A model generated the notes under the pieces. The model saw only the letters and a program-made list of their open reading frames with translations, did not search any database and had not been told where the DNA came from. 64,000 bases of DNA. It comes from Bacillota bacterium. Its GTDB lineage: Bacteria; Bacillota; Ch66. Where the stretch lies: NCBI GenBank assembly GCA_013178045.1, contig JABLXP010000003.1:49101-113100 (forward strand). The letters run 5' to 3'. Below are positions 8,888 to 17,253 of the stretch, one piece after another. A program made the translations under genes and the position numbers. Within the stretch, counting starts at the first letter, position 1; every line of letters begins with the position of its first letter.

Positions 8888-10498
8888 TCATCCCTCCCCG
8901 TACAGTTCATCGACCAGACGCTCAAAAGACGCCTCGCTACTGGTGTCCGGAACTCCAACTTCCCGGTAAAATTCTTCATCGTAATTCCTGGACCGGATCA
9001 CCACCGGCATGGGCACGGCGTGGCCAAGGATGAGGGCCTGCTGCTTGCTGTCCAGGCTGGCCAAAACCGAGCGCAGACTAGCAGCATTACTGACCCCGGT
9101 CAGCACCGCGTTGATGTCGTGCTCGTCATTGAGCAGGCAGGTCACCCTGGTCCCCACCTGAGACAGCACCTCCGGGTCAATCCCCGAGGGACGCTGATCA
9201 ACGATCAGCAGGGTAACGTTATACTTGCGCATCTCCCGAGCGATGGTTCCAAAAATCGTCTGCCGGGCGGTCGCAGGGTTCAGAAACTTGTGGGCCTCCT
9301 CGATGGTGATCATTAAGGGCTGGGGTTGGTCTTTTCCAGTGAACAGATATCGCTCGCTCTTTTCCATGTACCGCCGGTGAATCCGGCGGGTCAGGATATT
9401 GGCCACCAACATGTAGGTCAGGAGTTTATTCTGCAAGCCGAATTCTAAAATGACATTGATCCCCCGCTCCAGATACTTGAGGATCTCTTCCACCGCGTCC
9501 TGACTCACCTTTTCCTTGATGAAAGTTAGCTGTCGCAGCAAATTCAACTTGCGGTACAGAGCGGCCAGGGCCTGGGGGTGGGCTCCCACGTCTTGCGCGT
9601 ACTCATCGACACTCGTTCCATCCCAGCGTAAGAATTCGCTCAGCCAGCGCTCCTCGCCGAAGCGGCGGACTAACTGATAAGCCACTTCCACCGCCGTGTT
9701 GTTCAGCTTCAGCTCATCCTGCAGGAGAGCGATGTCTTCGACCTCGATCTGGCTCAGAGGGATCTCCACCACGAAGTCACTGGTAAACCCCCGCCGGGTT
9801 GCCGATTCCTGGTCGAGGGTAAAGACCACCACCTGGGAGCCAAACAGCTGTTTAAGTCCCTTAACCTTTTTCTCTCCGAACTCGTCCTCCTTTTTGGCCT
9901 CCCAGCCATATTCGTTATGCATGTCAAACACCAGGTTTACGGCCTGCCGGCTGCGGATCAACCCGGCCAGGACCAGCCTGGTCAAAAATGTCTTACCCGT
10001 GCCTGACTTCCCGAAGATCCCGTTGCTTCTTTCCACGAAGCGCTTCAGGTTTAAACACACCGGGATATCCATATCCAGCGGCATCCCCAAGTAAAAATGG
10101 GTTTGATCCGGCCGGCCGAAGACCTGATAGACGTCCTCCTCCAGCGCCTCCCTTACCGGAGAAAAATGCGCGGGAATGGTTTTTACCGGGCGGGGACCGT
10201 CGGCGATGGCCGTCTCGTCTTTTTTCAGCATTAACATGGGTTGTATAGAAACCGTCCCAAAAATACTGGTACCGGTCAAGATCTCCCTAGCCAGGTCATC
10301 CTCCACCCCGGTGGGGTCAAGCAATACCTGGGGATTCATGGCATCTAGCCGAACATCAGTTACCATAGAGAAGAATTTATGCTGTTCACCCTCGACCACC
10401 ACGAAGCTCCCGACCCGCACGCTCTCCACCGACTCCTGAGCAGCCAGTTTGGCCTCCAGTCCGCCGCTCAAGGAACCTCTGACGATCGTTCCCCGCAT
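8888..10498 (-). CDS. herA: HerA-type hexameric DNA translocase
   Basis: FtsK/HerA-clade ATPase that forms hexamers and works with NurA in DNA-end resection, best known from archaea. The 536-aa product starts with a HAS-barrel-like beta domain (about 1-100). It then has Walker A GKSGTGKT (163-170), Walker B MITIEEAHKF (near 405), the arginine-finger region VDQRPSGIDP and the C-terminal segment LNDEHDINAVL. The ATG has GAGGAGG 8 nt upstream and overlaps the preceding stop as TAATG. It lies between the HAS-barrel-like gene and sbcD, which supports a joint resection machine. Confidence 0.93.
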   Translation of the reverse strand: MRGTIVRGSLSGGLEAKLAAQESVESVRVGSFVVVEGEQHKFFSMVTDVRLDAMNPQVLLDPTGVEDDLAREILTGTSIFGTVSIQPMLMLKKDETAIADGPRPVKTIPAHFSPVREALEEDVYQVFGRPDQTHFYLGMPLDMDIPVCLNLKRFVERSNGIFGKSGTGKTFLTRLVLAGLIRSRQAVNLVFDMHNEYGWEAKKEDEFGEKKVKGLKQLFGSQVVVFTLDQESATRRGFTSDFVVEIPLSQIEVEDIALLQDELKLNNTAVEVAYQLVRRFGEERWLSEFLRWDGTSVDEYAQDVGAHPQALAALYRKLNLLRQLTFIKEKVSQDAVEEILKYLERGINVILEFGLQNKLLTYMLVANILTRRIHRRYMEKSERYLFTGKDQPQPLMITIEEAHKFLNPATARQTIFGTIAREMRKYNVTLLIVDQRPSGIDPEVLSQVGTRVTCLLNDEHDINAVLTGVSNAASLRSVLASLDSKQQALILGHAVPMPVVIRSRNYDEEFYREVGVPDTSSEASFERLVDELYGEG

Positions 10499-11073
10499 TA
10501 CCGTAACCTCCTCAAGATGGCGTTAAACCGGTCGTAGTCGTCCTTCAGCAGTCGGACCAGTTCTTTGCCCGCGTCAATCAGGTACTGGCGCGGCACAGGA
10601 TGAGCCTGACTGGCCCGCCGCAGGCAGGCGGCGATCAGTTCATCGCTCCCCGCCTGGCTGAAACACAGGGTATGCAGGTAATTGAAATTACTGGTGATCC
10701 CCACCACTTCCTCCTCCGTACACTCTTCCACAAAAGCGTGAATCCGCGGTGGCTGGGGCGGCAGGTAACCATACCATGCATCACTGTCCTTAAAGCCAAT
10801 GGTCAAGACCTTGAACTCCGTCCTTAAAAGAGAAAAGATCTGAGGCTGTTCCCTTTGCAGTTCTTCTTCGCTCAGGCCGTAAGCGGTCGACCGCCGATTT
10901 GGTTCCAGGCTAGTGGTCTGGGCCTCATAAACCACGCCGAACGTCACCACGTAGTCCGACTCAGTTTTAACAAAGCTCCCGAAAGCCGGCGGCTGATGCA
11001 GCTTGAGCGCTTGGGCCACCAACTGATTCGTGGTAGCCTCAACAACCTCGCCAATATGCTTTGGTGCAATCAA
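10498..11073 (-). CDS. HAS-barrel-like protein of the herA/nurA operon
   Basis: No enzyme motif is visible in this 191-aa protein. Its first half (GEVVEATTNQLV, then FGSFVKTE, DYVVTFGVVYEA) resembles the HAS-barrel found at the N-terminus of HerA and of ATP synthase subunits. The C-terminal half is helical and charged. I chose the TTG at 11073, which overlaps the nurA stop as TTGA and has AAAAGGAG 9 nt upstream; a TTG eight codons earlier has a weaker site. It is translationally coupled to nurA and herA on both sides. The likely role is an adaptor or loading subunit of the HerA-NurA complex, which is inferred from position and fold resemblance only. Confidence 0.7.
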   Translation of the reverse strand: MIAPKHIGEVVEATTNQLVAQALKLHQPPAFGSFVKTESDYVVTFGVVYEAQTTSLEPNRRSTAYGLSEEELQREQPQIFSLLRTEFKVLTIGFKDSDAWYGYLPPQPPRIHAFVEECTEEEVVGITSNFNYLHTLCFSQAGSDELIAACLRRASQAHPVPRQYLIDAGKELVRLLKDDYDRFNAILRRLR

Positions 11074-12248
11074 ATCAACCCACTCCTTTTCCGCCAACTC
11101 TTGCGGCTGACCGCCGCGGTAACTCCCCGCCGTACCAAGGCCTCAGTCAGCAAGTGGTAGAAGGTCTCGCGGTCAGCCCCCTTAATCACCGCCTGCTCGT
11201 GCGCCTCTGCCAGCGCTACCGGATAGCCCTGCCCTTTTTGGGTCTGATCAACAATCACTGTGTGGACCAGTTCCACCAGGTCAGGGTTTAGGGCCGCCCA
11301 GGCCGGCAATTCAACCCGGGCGATCTCATGGCCGACGTGCACGTAGAAAAAGGCGACCCGGTGCCGACCATACTGCTGCAGGACTTTGGACTGACTGAAA
11401 AAGAGACCGGTGCGTTGTCCTGGCAGCATTCGATGCTTAAACAGAGCCGCGTCAGTCAACCCCTCCAGTTCACCACACGGGGCAAGCTCCAGGGAACGAC
11501 GAAAGGCGCAGTGGTCGCAATCAGCCACCGCCTGCGGACAGCGGTAAACCCGCAAAAGATTGACCACGTCCGTGCTGCGGGTGCCACTCAGGTAGCCGAC
11601 GGGTGGCACTTCCAAGGTATGCATTTGCTCAAACAGTGCCAGATAACGCTGCAAAAAGTATTGCTGAACCCCCTCGGCCTTCCCCTCCAGGACCCACTGG
11701 ATCAAGGTGCCATCAATCAGGGCGACAGTCGGTAAGTCGCGTTCTTTAGCCCGCCGACTCAATTCCACCAGGTGCTCCCACTCGAAAAGCGTCCGCCGGA
11801 TGGCCAGCAAATCTCCTTGTACCAGGACCTTGCGTCCATTGGTCTCCTGATAGAGGTCATCTTCCAGGTAACCGAGGTAGGGGACACTTTCCAGGACGGG
11901 TGGCTCGCCGGTCCCGTAGTGCAGCATGACTCGCCCGATATTCAACAGGTAGCACAGAACCACTTCGTGATGGTCAGGGGCAATCTGGGAACCATCAGTG
12001 GCCGCAACCGTGACCTGAGGAGGCCGTGGGAGCGGTAGATAAGCCCGTACCAGTGATTCCACCGGCTCGGCCACTAACCAGGAAGTCTGACTCTGCCTAA
12101 CCTTATCCACCAGGCGCGCCAGATTTACCTCCGCCGACTCCAGGTCGACCAGGGCCTGACCGAGCCGTCTTTTCCAATCGGCCAGGCCACTGACCTGGCT
12201 GGCGGCCAGTTCATCAATCTGTCTGGCCACTTTTGACCAGTTCAGCAT
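11070..12248 (-). CDS. nurA: NurA-domain 5'-3' nuclease
   Basis: NurA nucleases degrade DNA ends with HerA. The 392-aa protein shows the family acidic motifs: VAATDGSQI (Asp near 85), VALIDGTLIQW (Asp in the middle), and a C-terminal block with VELPAWA and VALAEAHEQAVI. Internal cysteine pairs (CPQAVADCDHC) are noteworthy. The ATG at 12248 is preceded by GAGGGAAAAAAG; a TTG seven codons upstream has no ribosome site. It is the first gene of a five-gene overlapping operon running nurA, HAS-barrel-like, herA, sbcD, sbcC. A possible TATACT -10 lies just upstream, with no convincing -35. Confidence 0.88.
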   Translation of the reverse strand: MLNWSKVARQIDELAASQVSGLADWKRRLGQALVDLESAEVNLARLVDKVRQSQTSWLVAEPVESLVRAYLPLPRPPQVTVAATDGSQIAPDHHEVVLCYLLNIGRVMLHYGTGEPPVLESVPYLGYLEDDLYQETNGRKVLVQGDLLAIRRTLFEWEHLVELSRRAKERDLPTVALIDGTLIQWVLEGKAEGVQQYFLQRYLALFEQMHTLEVPPVGYLSGTRSTDVVNLLRVYRCPQAVADCDHCAFRRSLELAPCGELEGLTDAALFKHRMLPGQRTGLFFSQSKVLQQYGRHRVAFFYVHVGHEIARVELPAWAALNPDLVELVHTVIVDQTQKGQGYPVALAEAHEQAVIKGADRETFYHLLTEALVRRGVTAAVSRKSWRKRSGLI

Positions 12249-12351
12249 CTTTTTTCCCTCTTTTGTCAATCATAGTATAAGTTTTATTTATTCGGCTAAC
12301 CGGAAAAAGAATCCTGCTGCCGGTAAATAAATCAAAGTAAATCAACCTGGC

Positions 12352-12387
12352 AAAAAAATCCCAACACCCTTGGAGTGTTGGGATTTT
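12352..12387 (-). terminator. terminator after the sigI-rsgI-SLH operon
   Basis: A 13-bp perfect inverted repeat (GTGTTGGGATTTT and its complement) with a 7-nt loop is followed by TTTTTTT on the minus strand. It lies 64 bases after the SLH gene stop and separates it from nurA. Confidence 0.9.
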
Positions 12388-12450
12388 CCACTATTCTACT
12401 TCCTCAACCTCATTTTCACGCACTGCTGGGGCCGGGACCAGCCACGATTT

Positions 12451-13695
12451 TCATGACCACGTCAGGCTATTGCTACCAATGGCGGTAATAACGCCAGCGA
12501 GTTCAGTTTCCTGGCTTTCCGCCTCAATGGCCACAACCAGCTTATTCTCAACCCTGACCTCAACCCCCTGCCCGGCTTTCAGGTCAGCCAGGGTGGCTGT
12601 CTTGCCGTTTAATTTGACCGGTACCTGGGGAGCAACATCAAGGGTAATCTCGGCTCCACCCACCACGATGGTCATGGTGGTCGAATTATTAATGGTCACG
12701 ATGGTCTTCAAGGTACCCCTGATTAAATCAGTGTCTTCCACCGGCACCGGCTCGGGTTTATACACCCGAATAAAGACCGCGACTCCCTGGGCGTTGGTCA
12801 GAACGTCAACTGCGCCGCCGACCGGTAATTTTTCCAGTGTCCCTTTTCTCTTGTCAATAAAGATGAAGGCCTCGGAGGCAACAGTCATGGTCTGGGAACT
12901 GCCATCCACCTTCTTCACCGTGATCGTGCCACTGCCATTTTGGGCCACCGTCACCGCGGTGAGGGTTCCCTCCACTTCCTGAGCACCAAATTGATTCTTT
13001 AGCAGGTTTTCCATCCGCACCATCAAGGTGGCCATCTCAGCCCGGGTGATGGGCTTATGCGGCTGGAAGGTACCGTCCGGATTGCCGATCATCACTTTCT
13101 TCTTCGCGATCATGACGATGTACCCTCTGGCCCAGACCGGTACGTCTTGTTCGTCACAAAAAGTCGCTGTGCTCCCTGACTGAACCTCGGCCTGACCCGC
13201 CAGATCCAGCGCGCGCAGAGCCATCACTGCAATTTCATAGCGTTTCGCAGGTTCATAAGGTCGAAAATCCCGCAAATCATCACCGGCGATGATGCCTTTC
13301 TCAACAGCGACCGCGACGTATCCTTTCGCCCATTCGGGTATGGCCTGGCCATTTTTAAATGCCAGGGGAGTTGTTGCCGACTGCCTGGCCTCATCCTCCA
13401 AACCCAGCAAACGCACTAACATCACGACTGCTTCCAGGCGGGTGATTGGCTTATTGGGCTGGAAAGTCATATCCTCATACCCGGTGATCACACGCTTCAT
13501 ATTCATTTTCGTCATTGCTTCTTCCGCCCAATGGCCCGGAATATCCCGCAGGACGCCACGTGTTTCTATCTCTATCTTCTTGGCTTTGCCTGGTGACCAC
13601 TCTTTCCATGCCGAAGCCATCGCGCTGGAAGCTACCAAACTAAAGCACAGGGTCAACACCAAAGTATAGATAAACAGTTTATTCATTCTCTTCAT
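12451..13695 (-). CDS. S-layer homology (SLH) domain protein, secreted
   Basis: Exported cell-wall protein of 414 aa. It has a signal peptide (MKRMNKLFIYTLVLTLCFSL, probable cleavage after AMA or ASA near 28-30). Three SLH repeats cover about residues 50-235 (IPGHWAEEAM; IPEWAKGYV; VPVWARGYI, each with a FxPxxPxxR-type end). The remainder is a beta-rich region with repeated GTLTAV/GTLKTI/GVITAI units. SLH domains bind pyruvylated secondary wall polymer. It is the third gene after sigI and rsgI, 21 nt from rsgI, so it is probably part of the sigma-I regulon. It ends abruptly at LTWS, and the same frame continues open for another 19 codons after the TGA, which may mean a recent nonsense change. 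Confidence 0.88.
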   Translation of the reverse strand: MKRMNKLFIYTLVLTLCFSLVASSAMASAWKEWSPGKAKKIEIETRGVLRDIPGHWAEEAMTKMNMKRVITGYEDMTFQPNKPITRLEAVVMLVRLLGLEDEARQSATTPLAFKNGQAIPEWAKGYVAVAVEKGIIAGDDLRDFRPYEPAKRYEIAVMALRALDLAGQAEVQSGSTATFCDEQDVPVWARGYIVMIAKKKVMIGNPDGTFQPHKPITRAEMATLMVRMENLLKNQFGAQEVEGTLTAVTVAQNGSGTITVKKVDGSSQTMTVASEAFIFIDKRKGTLEKLPVGGAVDVLTNAQGVAVFIRVYKPEPVPVEDTDLIRGTLKTIVTINNSTTMTIVVGGAEITLDVAPQVPVKLNGKTATLADLKAGQGVEVRVENKLVVAIEAESQETELAGVITAIGSNSLTWS

Positions 13696-13716
13696 ACCTT
13701 CGCGCCACTCCTTTCC

Positions 13717-14688
13717 CTATTTTGCTTCATTACCAGACCTGAATCGTCTTTTTTCGTGACTGTTTCCATCTGATTTTTTTGTTCGATCCGAACCATTCAA
13801 TCTCTCATGTTCTTCCGACTTCGACTCGTCACGTTTTTCCGGCTGGCCACGGTCTTTCCCCTGCTCAGTGTATTCCTGTGAACCAGGGCCTGGCAGCTGT
13901 TCGACCGGCTGGTCTGCATGCTTTTTCGGCAGCGGCTGGTGTTTTTCAATCCATTGCTCCACCCTTAAGTCCTTAAGCTTCAAATTCTTTAGCTCTTTAT
14001 TAGTCAGGTTCTTAATCTGTTGCCCCGTCTCCTCTTTGACAGCGTCCGAATAAAGGAGATACCGGCCGATCGATACCCCGAGCTTCTGCGCTTCGCGCCG
14101 CGCCTCCGGCTTCGCCACCGTTACCTGCACCGCCACCGGTACCTTCAGTTTAGCCACTGAGTTGGCAATGGCTTGATAGACCTGCTTTTCCTCAACCACC
14201 GTCGGGGGCGCCTCCGGCTCCACTTCGACGGCAGAGAAGACCAGGTTCTCTTGTTGTGGGTTTAAGTAATTGTTCTGGACCGCGGCCTCCACCAGTTCCG
14301 CCACGGCCTCATAGATATCTTTCCCCTTCACCGGTGCCGCTCTTAGCAGAATTTTTCCATCCGCATTCAGTCCTTTGGCCTCAACAACCCGACTGTTCTG
14401 GTCTACCCCCAGTTCCAGGCTGGGATTGATGTCGAGCGAGACGTACGCCACCGCTGTTGGTAGTAACCACTGATACAGAGACCAGCCCATGACCACCAGC
14501 AATAGCGAAGCCACCAGGGCCAGTGGCCGCAGCCAGCCGCTCCAGGTATGCAATTGAACAACGATTTCCTCACCAACCTCTACCCGAGAAGACGGTCTGG
14601 GCACCCGGCGAAATTCCCCCGCTTGAGTCATGATGATACAGTGGCGTTTCTCAACTTCCATGACTATACCGCGTACCTGGTGCTTCAT
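13717..14688 (-). CDS. rsgI: RsgI-type anti-sigma-I factor
   Basis: Membrane anti-sigma factor controlling the adjacent sigma-I. The 323-aa product has the RsgI N-terminal domain (about 1-55, RGIVMEVEKRHCIIMT), one transmembrane helix near 70-90, and the conserved extracellular block YVSLDINPSLELGVD. The long C-terminal tail is rich in Lys, Glu and Pro and has no recognisable sensor domain. The second of two adjacent ATG codons is chosen (GGAGG 7 nt upstream). It overlaps the end of sigI by 38 nt, indicating coupling. What stimulus it reads is not visible; the clostridial relatives known to me carry carbohydrate-binding or protease modules here. Confidence 0.88.
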   Translation of the reverse strand: MKHQVRGIVMEVEKRHCIIMTQAGEFRRVPRPSSRVEVGEEIVVQLHTWSGWLRPLALVASLLLVVMGWSLYQWLLPTAVAYVSLDINPSLELGVDQNSRVVEAKGLNADGKILLRAAPVKGKDIYEAVAELVEAAVQNNYLNPQQENLVFSAVEVEPEAPPTVVEEKQVYQAIANSVAKLKVPVAVQVTVAKPEARREAQKLGVSIGRYLLYSDAVKEETGQQIKNLTNKELKNLKLKDLRVEQWIEKHQPLPKKHADQPVEQLPGPGSQEYTEQGKDRGQPEKRDESKSEEHERLNGSDRTKKSDGNSHEKRRFRSGNEAK

Positions 14689-15415
14689 CATGACTCCTCC
14701 TTTCCAATGGGATCTGAATGTAGCTCTTGAGATAGGCGAACTCCTCGGGAAACTGCAGGATCAGGGCCAAGGCGATGATGTACTTGCGGCCGCGTTCGAC
14801 CGTCTTCCGGCTGATGGCCAGCCGGTCGGCCAGTTCCTTGACCGGCAGTTTTTTCTTGGCCAGCAGGTATTCCATCAAATGGGGAGTTTGGACCAAACCC
14901 ACTGCCACCTGGAATAAGGTTCGGCGGGTGTCGTTATGCTGGGGCGAAGCCTCCACCAGATCGCCGAAAGTGATCCCAAAACCTTGCAACAGTTCGTTAA
15001 ACCGGCGGATTTCCTCGGCCCGTTCCAGCGCAATGACTTGATCCCAGTAATGATCCCAGGCGGGTTGAACTTCCTGAGCTGGCTGACCACTCTCCTCACT
15101 CGTTCCAACCAGTGAGACGGTCGTCTGATAGAACCGGTTCTCCTTGCGCCAGTAATCTCTGAGCCGGCTCTGGATCACGATCCGGGCAAACGCCAGGAAG
15201 GGCACCCTCTTCTCGGGACGGTAGGCGTCAATCGCTTCGTTCAACGCGATCAAGGCGATACTTAACTCATCATCCCGGCCCCATTCCAGGCTCCGCTTGG
15301 CTAAAGCGCAGGCAATCTTGTGGACAAAGGACTGACACTCCCGTATGAGGTTTTCTCGGGCCCCGCTGTCACCAGCCATGGCCTGGGCCAGCAGGGTTTC
15401 CACTCCGTAGTCCAT
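14651..15415 (-). CDS. sigI: RNA polymerase sigma-I factor
   Basis: Sigma-70-family factor of the SigI group, used in Firmicutes for heat, envelope or polysaccharide responses. The 254-aa product has a region 2 segment (ELSIALIALNEAIDAYRPEK, then FLAFARIVIQSRLRDYWRKE) near 50-95 and a C-terminal helix-turn-helix (VKELADRLAISRKTVERGRK) near 195-215. The ATG at 15415 has GAGG 8 nt upstream; a GTG three codons earlier overlaps the ribosome site. Upstream, an ACCCCC box and a CGTA lie 19 nt apart near 15490-15460, loosely like published sigma-I promoters, but the spacing is long and I do not claim it. Confidence 0.93.
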   Translation of the reverse strand: MDYGVETLLAQAMAGDSGARENLIRECQSFVHKIACALAKRSLEWGRDDELSIALIALNEAIDAYRPEKRVPFLAFARIVIQSRLRDYWRKENRFYQTTVSLVGTSEESGQPAQEVQPAWDHYWDQVIALERAEEIRRFNELLQGFGITFGDLVEASPQHNDTRRTLFQVAVGLVQTPHLMEYLLAKKKLPVKELADRLAISRKTVERGRKYIIALALILQFPEEFAYLKSYIQIPLERRSHDEAPGTRYSHGS

Positions 15416-15818
15416 CAAGCACACCTCGGGGTGGCCGTTTTTCCGGCCTTGTTATTTAATACGGTCAACCCCACGCTTTTGTGGGGGTGCCTGAGCAGAT
15501 TACGATCAGAATTTCCGGACCAGTGGTATCGGCTTAATATTTTCGCCCTGCTGGCCGCATAATCCTTGTTCAAAAATAAAAAGCCAGTTATAACCGAACT
15601 GGCCTTCCAGATGGACAATATTCAGCATGCTTTGTATTTATATATTGTTCACTTGCTTCAAATAATGTAAATAGTTATCGAGCCGTTGTGAGCAAGTAAT
15701 AAATATAGAAGATTTGTTATGTCAGGTCGCCTGGGGGCTTGACTGAGGGATAAGAGGCCCTGTTCAAACCTTGTTTGCAGGTGGCTGATATTAACGGGTG
15801 CTTGGAGGTAAAGTAACC
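15416..15818. other. intergenic region without a supported gene
   Basis: This is the sigI leader and upstream DNA. It holds a short hairpin (CCCCAC/GTGGGG) near 15470-15486 and AT-rich sequence. No open frame here looks coding. The right end contains GGAGGT (15804-15809), the ribosome site of the decayed gerAB gene. Confidence 0.6.
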
Positions 15819-16396
15819 ATAAGCAAAGACGAAAGAATCACCGGCACGCAATTAGCTTTTCTCATGGTTTGGACAATTGTTGCCCCCGGTATGCTCTATA
15901 TTCTTTTTTTATCAGCCAGCATGTGGTAGAGGATGCTTGGTTGGTCGACCCTTTCTTTATCATCGGGGGATTGCCATTAGCCTTGCTTATATCCAGCCTG
16001 GGCTTGAAATTTCCATAGCAAACAGTCATCCAGTATGCACAAACGATCCTGGGAAAAATTTTTGGCAATATTCTTGAGCTAATTTTAATTTTCTATTTCA
16101 TTTCAGTCAATAGCGATTAGAACCAATCTTTCTTTGGAATTATTATGCTGGGAATATTCCTGGAAATAGCGGTGTTTCATTACTGCAGTGTTTTGAGTAT
16201 TACCCAATGGCTGAACTTAAGCTCATATAAGCCGCTTGTCTTACCAGTAGGGGCAATTACATTAACATTATCTGTAATCATCGCTGACAACTTATCCGAA
16301 TTATTAGAGGCAATCAATACTCTGATTCCATTCTTTCTAAAGCTTTGGGATAGGAATACCACTGCTTCTGTTAATTGTGGACCATTTCAGGTCTAA
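15819..16396 (+). pseudogene. decayed gerAB-type spore germination permease
   Basis: Pieces of a GerAB permease can be read across frames. After GGAGGT and 9 nt comes ATA instead of a start codon, then ISKDERITGTQLAFLMVW. The next segment, in another frame, gives VIQYAQTILGKIFGNILELI. From 16145 a third gives LSITQWLNLSSYKPLVLP and NLSELLEAINTLIPFFLKLW. The last matches the C-terminal LRDYRPLVLP...IVELFHF block of the intact gerAB at 59669-60793. In-frame stops, frame changes and a length of about half the intact gene show an internal deletion and decay. The neighbouring gerAA and gerAC are absent here. Confidence 0.75.
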
Positions 16397-16429
16397 AGCC
16401 AAATGATCCATAACTATAAAGCAGCCCAG

Positions 16430-16870
16430 CTAGCGCAGGAGAATTTTCGCGCCTACCCCGAGCAGGGCGATGCCAACCAAGTCCCACCACCGGCAGGGTA
16501 GCCGCTCCACACCAAACAGGCCGAAATGGTCAATGGCCACCGCCGTGAGGATCTGACAGATCACGATCATCGTGGTCGCGTTGCCAACCCCTACCTTGGG
16601 GATACTGACCGACACTCCATAAATGATCAACACGCTCAATAATCCACCAAAATAAACATACCAGGGAGCCTGACTCCACCTGACCAAACCTCCCTGCCCC
16701 AAGCGCAGCAAGAGCAACACCGCCACCGTCAGAGTACCCAGTAAATGCACCACAAAAGTCGATTCAAAGAGGCCGATTACTTTACCTAAAATAGAATTAA
16801 GCGTGCCCTGGACAGCCATCGTCATCCCGGCCACCCCGGCCACGAGCAGGTATACCCACGCCTTTGGCAA
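16430..16870 (-). CDS. DMT-superfamily (YdcZ/DUF606-like) membrane protein
   Basis: Small multi-pass membrane protein of 146 aa with five hydrophobic helices and the family pattern AVQGTLNSILGK near the N-terminus and GVGNATTMIVICQILTAV in the second half. The substrate is unknown; many family members are small transporters acting in pairs. I chose the TTG at 16870 because AGAGGAG lies 8 nt upstream and the resulting length is normal. A longer frame begins inside the T-run of a terminator at 16955-16987. It has no convincing functional neighbours. Confidence 0.75.
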   Translation of the reverse strand: MPKAWVYLLVAGVAGMTMAVQGTLNSILGKVIGLFESTFVVHLLGTLTVAVLLLLRLGQGGLVRWSQAPWYVYFGGLLSVLIIYGVSVSIPKVGVGNATTMIVICQILTAVAIDHFGLFGVERLPCRWWDLVGIALLGVGAKILLR

Positions 16871-16954
16871 CTTGCCCACTCCTCTTTTATCTTTCCCGCC
16901 GGTATCCACCGACACAAGGATAGCTTGACCCAGGAGCAATATTATTATGCACCA

Positions 16955-16987
16955 CAAAAAAGTACCCAACTTATTTAAAGTTGGGTA
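16955..16987 (-). terminator. terminator between ZIP transporter and YdcZ-like gene
   Basis: Arms TACCCAACTT and AAGTTGGGTA are followed by CTTTTTTG on the minus strand. It may end the ZIP transcript, or act as an attenuator ahead of the YdcZ-like gene 85 nt downstream. Confidence 0.75.
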
Positions 16988-17127
16988 TACAAGGAAAGGT
17001 ATTTAAGGAGTATATGGATCCTGCAATAATATATTAAATAAGCAAAAATCATGCCAACTTGCGAATAGCTGTTTTTTCTTGGATCTACTAGGTTTTTTAT
17101 ACCATGTTTGGGAAATGATAGAACTCT

Positions 17128-17179
17128 ATGTTTCATAATTGATACATTTCGACAAATCTGTGAAACATAATTGATACAT
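17128..17179. repeat. paired direct/inverted repeats, possible mobile-element remnant
   Basis: CATAATTGATACAT occurs twice (17134-17147 and 17166-17179), and ATGTTTCA/TGAAACAT flank the first copy as an inverted pair. Multiple short repeats of this kind are seen at IS21-type ends, but no transposase is present. Identity is uncertain. Confidence 0.35.
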
Positions 17180-17253
17180 CTGACATATCTGGTAAATTTT
17201 AATAGGGCAACCGCTGGTAAAAAGCTATTATCTTAATATATCTTAATAATATC

